Of a DNA stretch of 64,000 nucleotides, positions 48,601 through 57,600 are shown piece by piece; within the stretch, counting starts at the first letter, position 1, and the number at the start of each line of letters is the position of its first letter. A program made the translations under genes and the position numbers. The notes under the pieces are model-generated. The model was given only the letters and a program-made list of their open reading frames with translations, ran no database searches and was not told the DNA's origin. This stretch comes from VXNE01 sp965217825 (lineage in GTDB: Bacteria; Pseudomonadota; Gammaproteobacteria; Pseudomonadales; Azotimanducaceae): NCBI GenBank assembly GCA_965217825.1, contig OZ244571.1:4526001-4590000 (forward strand). The letters are read 5' to 3'.

Positions 48601-51600
48601 TTGACGAGCCGGGGTCCGTGTCGCTGTTTCCGTCCCGACTCAGGGTGCGAACGGTGGTGAGGGCCACCCTCACCGATCCGGATGGCGATCTGAGCGCCGT
48701 CTCCTGGCGGTGGGCCGAGTCCTCGGACAAGACCAACTGGACCAACATCGACGGCGCGACTGAGGCCGACTACCTGCCGACGGAAGCGACACAGGGCAAG
48801 TACTTGCGGGCCAAGGCAACAAGCTACGGCGACGGCGAAGGTTCCGGCAAGACTGCACAGACGGAGTCCAACGCCGTGGTCGGCGAGCGGGAACCCGCCC
48901 CCGAACTAATAACTGTCGTCTCGTTCGTCTCTGGCCTGAGCGTTCCGTGGGGGATGACCTTCGCGCCTGACGGGACGATGCTGTTCACCGAGCGGGGAGG
49001 CAGGCTGAGCAGTCGGCTGACGGACGGGACGGTCCAGCCCGTCAGCGCCGACTTCGACGACCTGCTCGTATCGGGAGAGGCCGGATTGATGGCCATTGCC
49101 GCCGATCCCGCGTTCGCCGCCAACCGACGGTTCTATACCTGTCAGGCTCACACCGGGCCGGAAGTGCAGGTGATTGCCTGGACCTTCAACGATGATACCT
49201 ACACCGCGGCCACCCGCGTCGCTGACCCCCTCGTTGGCAACATCCCCGCCGCCAGTCGGCACAGCGGCTGCCGCTTGCGTTTCGGTCCGCAGGGGTATCT
49301 GTGGATCGCTACGGGCGACGCCACCGTCGGGACGGCCCCGCAGGACCTGAACTCGCTCGGCGGGAAAGTGCTGCGCGTCGATGCCGCGACCGGCGCTGCG
49401 GCAGCGGGCAACCCGTTCGGTTCGCGCCTCTACACCTACGGCCACCGGAACGTGCAGGGTCTGGCACGGCGGCCCGGCACGAACCAGATGTGGTCCGTGG
49501 AGCACGGGCCGAGGCTGGACGACGAGATCAACTTGCTGAGCGCGGGCGGCAACTACGGTTGGGATCCGGTGCCGGGCTACGACGAGGGCGTGCCCATGAC
49601 CGACCTGGTGAAGTTCCCCGGTGCGGTCGAGGCCAGGTGGTCGTCGGGCAACCCGACCCTGGCCACGAGCGGTGGCATCTTCCTCGAAGGCGCGCAGTGG
49701 GGCCGCTGGGACGGCCGGCTGGCCGTGGCCACCCTCAAGGGCAGTTCGTTGCGTCTCTTCGAGTTCACCGACGACGGCGCCTTCGTCAGCCAGGTCGTCG
49801 TGCCTGAACTCGACGGGAGGTACGGTCGGCTCCGCACGCCCCTGCTCGGCCCCGACGGCGCCCTGTACGTGACCACCTCGAACGGCAGAGGTCAGGACAA
49901 GATACTCAGGGTCAGCGGTAGCCGAGCACCGGCGTTCCTGACCGATACCGAAACCCGGAACGTGGATGAGAATAACGACATCTCAACCTTCGTCGCCAAG
50001 GTGCTGGCGCTTGATTCGGACGGCGACACGCTCACGTACACGCTGAGCGGCCCCGACGCCGAGTCCTTCAGCATCCCCGATGCCGCCGTTGGAGCGATGT
50101 GGGCCAACGTGGCATTTGACTATGAGACGAAGCGTTCATACGAGGTAACAGTCACCGCCACCGACCCGCAGGGTTTGAACGACAGCACCACGTTGACCAT
50201 CACCGTCACGGACACGGACGAGCCGCCGGCGGTGCCGGGAGCACCGACGGTGTCGGCGAAGGCGGGTACGACCGACAGCCTGGACGTGATCTGGACTGCG
50301 CCAGCCAACGCGGGCAAGCCGGGCATCAAGAGCTACGATCTGCAGTACCGGAAAGGCGAAATCGGGGGCTGGACCGACGGGCCGCAGGATCAGACCACCA
50401 CCAGGGCGACGATTACGGGCCTGGAGGCGAGCAGCTCCTATCACGTCCGGGTACGGGCCACCAACGATGAGGGCGATAGCCCGTGGTCGGTTGCTGGAAC
50501 CGGGCAGACCGACGCGCCGCGGGCAGTGATCTCGATCGAGATCACCTCGAACCCGGGATCCGACCGGACCTACGCCGCGGGGGACGAGATCGAGGTGACG
50601 GTGACCTTCAGCGAGACGGTGGAGGTGGAGGGGACGCCACAGTTAAGGTTGCGAGTAGGGAGCAAGAACCGGACGGCCGGCTACCTGAGAGGCAGTGGCG
50701 CGGCGGCGCTGGTGTTCAGCTACGAGGTGGCCCTGAGGGACGAAGACACCGATGGAGTGAGCATTGCTGCCGGCCGCATTGACCTGAACGGTGGGACGAT
50801 CAAGGACGAGGCAGACAATGATGCGGTGCTGGACCATGAAGTGGTGGCGCCGCAGGCGGGGCACAAGGTGGACGGGGTCCGGCCGGCGTTTCTGAGCGCG
50901 GCGGTGGATGGCTCCTCTCTGACGCTGACCTACGGGGAAGCGCTCGATGGGGGATCGAGGCCTGCGCCGGGGGACTTCACGGTGGAGGTGGCGGGTACCG
51001 GGCGAAGCGTTTCCGCAGTATCGGTAAGCGGAAGCGTGGTGACCCTGACTCTCGATCCGGCGGTGGAGCACGGGAACACGGGGATTCGAGTGAACTACAG
51101 TCCGGGGACGCGACCGATCCGGGATGCGGTGGGCAACGACGCCAGGCCTCTTACGAACCGTGCGGTGGAGAACAACACGCGGGATACGACGGCGCCGGTG
51201 ATCACGACGACCTCACCGATTCTCGTGCCGGAAAACGAGACGGCGGTGGCGACCCTCAACGCGACGGACGACAACACGCCGATCGACCAACTGACCTGGA
51301 CCATTCCCTTCGGCACGAACGGCGGCGCGGACGCGGACCGCTTCGCGCTGAGCGACGCTGGCGCCCTGTCGTTCAAGGCGGCCAAGGACTACGAAATTCC
51401 GGACGACGCCGACGGCGACCGGACCTATGAAGTCACCGTGCAGGTCAGCGATGGCGACAATTCGGTTGCGGCGGACCTCCTGGTGACGTTGGAGAACGTC
51501 CTCGAACTGACCCCGCTCACGGGGCCGCCAATGGTCGATTACCCGGAGAACAAGGCTCTGCGGGTGGCCGCCTATATCGCCTCCTCCGAGGAGGATCGGG

Positions 51601-54600
51601 AGGGGCTTGACTGGATTCTGTCGGGCGCCGACGCCAACCGGTTCAGCATCGGCAACCCCGGCGGCGTGCTCAGATTCGACATCGACCCGATCGCCCCCGA
51701 CGTCTTTCTGCAGTTGCCCGACTTCGAGGACCCGGCCGACTCCAATACCGACAATGTCTACTCGGTGACACTGGCGGCCTCGGACGGGACGGACACCGTC
51801 ACGTTGGATGTGAGCGTCACGGTCGGCGACGAGAACGAGGCGGGGACGCTGAGCCTGGACTCGCCGCGGCCCAGGTTTGGGGAGACCCTGACCGCCAGTG
51901 TCACCGATCCCGACGGCGACGTTTCAGCCATCACGTGGAAGTGGGAGCGCTCGGCGGGCCGCAACGCCTGGGTGGTCATCGACGGCACCACGGCAGCCAG
52001 CTACACGCCGACGGCCGCCGATACGGGCGCCTACCTGCGGGTGACGGCAGACTACACCGACTCCCACGCTGCCGACCAAAGCGCCCGCGCCGTCTCGGCC
52101 GAGGTCGTGGCCGCGGAACTGCTCAATGAACTCAGCGTGACGACAAACGCCTCGACGGCCAACCCCGACAGATGGGCGATGCGACCCGAATTCAGTGCCG
52201 ATATTCTCCACTACGCCGTCGGCTGCACGGCCACGGACCCCGGTGACACCATGACGCTGGCCTTTGCCGCGGCAAACGCGGGAACGCGCGTGGCCGTCAA
52301 CGGAGAGCAGGCGGACGACCAGGATGCCACCGTTGAGGTGCCGGTGGAGGGAGACAGCGACAGCGAGGTGCGGATTACCCTCGCGACCGGCAGCACCGGC
52401 ACGAGTACGACCTACGTCGTGCACTGCATGGACAGCAGGAATCCGGCCATCGAACGCACTATCAAGGAACCGGGAGCTTCGACCGAGCTGATCACGGTCT
52501 ATGCACAAATTGGATCCTCTAGACACGATATTAGTGCCACCTATCTGGCGATTATCGATGCCAACGGCGTGCCGCGCTGGCAGCGGCGCCTCAACACGCG
52601 TGCAACCCATTTCAAGGCCCACCCCGACGGGAAATATCCATACTCCTACGGACATTATCGGCCATCAACTTATAGCTATCGAATGGTCATCCTCGACGAG
52701 AACCTTGACGAGGTGGAGAGGGTCACGACCACCGGCGCGCTCCAACACACCGGCGCCCACGACTTTGCGATCAGAGAGAACGGCAACTACGTCTTCGAGG
52801 CATACGAGCCCGCCACCCGTGACTTCAGCGCCTATACCGATGAGGACGACAATCCATACGGCACGAGCGAGGCAACGGAGGACTCGGTCATCGAAGAAGT
52901 GAACCCGGCTGGAGATCGCGTCTTCTTCTGGAACTCGTGGGATCACATGTACCTGAACGATTGTCTCCAGCACCGGTTTCCCATCGATTACGCCCACATC
53001 AACTCGGTGCAGGTCGTCGACGATGCGGACATCATCGCCTCGTTCCGCGGCTGCTCGCAGGTGTGGCGGATCGACCGCGAAACGGAAACCGGGGAATGGC
53101 TGTTGGGGCGGAGCAACCGGAGCGACGCGGAGTGGGAGGCGCGCGGCATTCAGAGGCTCAAGATCGTCGGCGACCCCGAGGGAGAGTTCTGCGGGCAGCA
53201 TTCCGCCCGGCTGATACCCAACGGCCATCTCCTGCTCTTCGACAACGACCACCACTGCCTTGAAGACCCGGAGACGGGCGAGACCCAACGACCGAATTTG
53301 GAGTTCAGCCGCGTCGTGGAGTATGCGCTTGACCTCGACAACGGTGAGGCGGTCTTTGTACGCCAGCATTGCCTGGGCAACATCTGCGATCGGATTTCGG
53401 CGTCCCAGGGCCACATCCATCGAATGGACAGCGGCCACTGGCTGGTCAGTTGGGGCCGCGGTCCGTCGTACAATTTCCCGGACGCGTCAGTGACCGAGGT
53501 CGATCCACTCACCAACGAGGAACTGCTTGCCTTCAAGATCACGCATCCCGGCTACAACGCTGGTGCCGATGTGGCCCAGCCCACCCGGGCCTACCCGGTG
53601 GAGTTCGTGGCGCTCGCGGATACGCCCGGCCCGCTGACGGCGGAGATCGTCGAGAGTCCTGCCACTTCGGTGTTCCATCTCGGCCCGACCGATGCACCGA
53701 AGGTGGTGCTTGCCTTCAACCAGCCGGTGGTGGACCCGGACCCCGCCGCCACCACCTGGCCATGGGTCAGCGTCCAGGGCGCGACAGTCACAAGCATCTC
53801 GGCCCACACCGTACCCGGAGACCCGGCCAATGCCTATCTCTTCACCCTGACTCCCGCGGGCGTTGGCCCGATCACCTTCGCCCTGGTTGCCGGCCAGTCC
53901 TGCGCCTCGGGCGGCATCTGCACCGCCGCCGGAACCGTGCTGTCGGCAGTCCCTGCTACGGCGCACACCATCGCTTGGGTCGACACCGTGGCGCCGGCGC
54001 TGGCCGCGGCGAACGGAGCCGCGGTGAACGGCGCGACCCTGACGCTGACGTTCGACGAGGCGCTGGCGAGTGCGAATACCGCGGCATCGGCCTTCGCTGT
54101 GACCGGCGGGACGACCCGGACGATCTCGGGCGTATCGGTGAACGGTACCGCCGTGCAACTGGCGATCGATCCCCCGATACTGTACGGCGAGTCCGGGATC
54201 GAGGTGGACTACACGACCCCTTCGCGGCAAGCGCTGGCAGACGCGGCGGGCAACAAGGTGGCGTCGTTCGAGGATCGGGCGGTCTCGAACGAGACGCCGG
54301 CCACGACACTGTCGACCGGGGTGAGTCTGTCGCTCGACACGGCTTCGGTCTCGGAGGGCGGCAGCGCGAAGTCGGTCGCGCTGACCGCCATGCTGAACCG
54401 CTCGGCGCGGCCGGCCGCGACGGCGGTGACGGTCGAGGTGGGCACGACCGGCGACACGGCGACGGAGGGAACCGACTACGCGGCGGTCGATGACCTGACG
54501 CTGACGATCCCCGCGTACACGACGGGCATCACGGTGCGCTTCACGCTGACGCCGATGAACGACCGGATCGACGAGTTGGGCGAGAGCCTGACGGTGACCG

Positions 54601-57600
54601 GTTCGACGACCGTCGCCGGCTTGTCCGTGACACCGCCCGGCGGGCTTGCGCTGGACATAGAGGACAACGACGCGGCGCCGTCGCTCGCGCTGTCGGTGAA
54701 CGCCTCGACGATCAACGAGGACGGGGGCACCGCGGCGGTGACCGTGAGCACCGGCTCGGGCTCGACGTTCGCGACCGCCCAGACGGTGCGGCTCGCCGTG
54801 GCGGGCACCGCGACAGAGGCGTCGGACTACACCGTCAGCGTCAAGACGTTGACGCTCCCGGCTGGATCGGGAACGAACGCGTCCATGGTGAGCGCGACCG
54901 TGACCGGGTTGGACGACAACCTCGACGACGACGACGAGACCATCGAGATCACCGGTTCCCGCAACGGCGTGGCTTTCGGGTCGCGGCAGACGATAGCGAT
55001 CGAGGACGACGACTGGCCGGAGCTGACGGTGACGTTCCGCCAGGCGGACTACCGGGTCGCGGAAGGCGCGCATGTCGACCTGCCCGTTACGCTGAGCGCC
55101 GCGCCCGAGCGGCAGGTGACGATTCCGATCGGGATCGAGGTTGCCGGCGGCGCGGAGGCCGTCGACTACTCGGTCTCGCCGGCAAGCCTGACGTTCGGGG
55201 CGAGCGAGACGGACAAGACCCTGCGGGTGCGCGCGTCGAACGACGGCGCGGTGGATCCGGGCGAGGGCGTGACGCTGAGTTTCGGGACGACGTTGCCCGA
55301 ACGGATCTCCGAAGGCGGCATCGCGGAAACGACAGTCGCGATCCGCGATACGGACTTCACCTTCGCTCCCGCATTCGCCGCCGGGTCGGGGACGACGGAG
55401 TCCGACACCGACGTGTACGCCGTGAGCGAGGCATCGAGAGCCCTGCGCCTGTCGCTGCGGCTGGAGACGCCGCGCGGGGCGCGGGTCGTGGATATTGCGG
55501 ACCCGGTGGTGGTGTCGCTCGCGACGCGGGAAAACGCCGGAAGCCGGGAGACGGACGAGGACTACGCCACGCAGCGGCGCAGCGGCACGTTCGGGGATTA
55601 CGGCCAGTATTCGAGGGACCTCTCGTTCGCGCCGGCGGATTTCTCGGACGACGCGGCCTGCGGCTGCGCGCGGGCGCGAAAGGCGGTATCGGTGGACATC
55701 TTCGACGACCGGCTGCGCGAACGGGTCGAGGTGTTCGGGCTGCGGCTGTCGCGCAAGAGCCGCCGGCTGTCGGTGCCGAGCAAGGACATCACGGCGAAGA
55801 TCGCCGAGGACGACGCCGAGCCGGCGCTGACGCTCGACGCGAACCCGGCGAGGATCGCCGAGGCCGGCGGCGTCTCGACGGTGACGGTGAGCACCGGCGC
55901 GGGCTCGACGTTTCCGTCGGCCCAGACCATCCGGCTCGAGTTGGGGGGCACGGCGACGCGGGGCGCCGACTATACGATCGACTCGACATCGCTGACGCTG
56001 CCCGCCGGCATGGGCGAAGACCCCTCGACCGTGACCACGACGGTGCGAGCTCTGGACGACCCGTTCGACGACAACGCCGAGACGGTGGCGCTGTCGGCGA
56101 CGCGGGACGGCGTGGAGTTCGCCGGCCGCGCGGTCGCCATCGCCGACGACGACATCGGCTCGACGCGGGTGGACCTGGCGGTGAACCCGGCCCAGGTGCG
56201 CGAGGACGCCGGCGCGACGACGGTGCGGGTGACGGCGACGCTGGACGGGGCGGCGCGCGAGGAGGATACCGATGTCGCGGTTACGGTGGGAGCGAGCGGC
56301 GACTCGGCGGTCGAGGGGACGGACTACGCGACTGTGCCGGACCTGACCTTGACGATCGACGCGGGCGAGACGACCGCGGAGACGACGTTCCGGCTGGACC
56401 CGGCGAACGACAGCGCAGTCGAAGGCGCCAGGACCATCACCGTGGACGGCAGCGCGCCCGGCCTCGCCGTGCGCTCGGCCGACCTGACGCTGAACGACGA
56501 CGACGTGGAGTCGACGACAGTGACGCTGACGCTGGATCCCCTCGAGGTCGGCGAGAACGCGGGCAGCCGCGCGGTGCGGGTGACGGGGACGCTGGACGGC
56601 GGCGCGCGGCCGACGGCGACGGTGGTGGCGGTGACGGTCGGATCGGGGGGCGACTCGGCGGCGGAGGGCGAGGACTACGCCGAGATTCCCGAGCTGGAGC
56701 TGACGATCCCGGCGAACCGGACGGACGGAACGGTGACGTTCGCGTTGCGGCCGACGAACGACCGGACCGCCGAAGGGACCGAGACGATATCCGTGCGCGG
56801 CGACGTCGCGGGGCTGACGGTCATGCCAGCGGAGCTTGCTCTGGCCGACGACGACGAGCCCTCGACGCGGCTGGACCTGTCGCTGAGCCCGTCGACGGTA
56901 TCGGAAGCGGCGGCGCCGACGGAGGTGGCGGTGACCGCATCGCTCGATGCCGGGGCGCGCACGTCGGATACGGCGGTGACGGTAACGGTGGGCGCGTCCG
57001 CCGATTCCGCGACGGAGGGTCTGGACTACGCCTACATCTCGGTGCTCGCAATTACGGTGCGGGCGAACGAGACCGCCGGACAGACGACGTTCACGCTGAG
57101 TCCCGAGAACGATGCGATCGCCGAAGGCGCGGAAACGATCTCGGTTACGGGCCGGGCGATCGGACTGACGGTGGCGCCGGCCGCCCTGACGCTTTCCGAC
57201 AACGACCGGGCGTCGCGCGTCGTGACGCTGTCCGCGGATCCGGAGTTGGTCTCGGAGGACGCCCCGGCGGACGTGACGGTGACGGCGTCCCTGGACGCCG
57301 GGGCGCGGGCGGAGGACACGGGAGTGCGGCTGACGGTGGGCGCGGCGGGCGACACGGCGGTGCCGGGGACGGACTACGAGCGCGTGCCGGAGCGGACGCT
57401 GACGATTTTGTCGGGCGAGACGAGCGGGACCGCGACGTTCCGACTCGAGCCGCTCGACAACGACTCGGCGGACGGCGCCAGGACGTTGTCGGTGACGGGC
57501 TCGACGACGGTGGCGGAACTGCGGATCGAACCCGCGTCGGGCGCCAAGGTCGCATTGGAGGACGACGACAATCCGGCGGTGTTGGTGACGCCGGATACAT

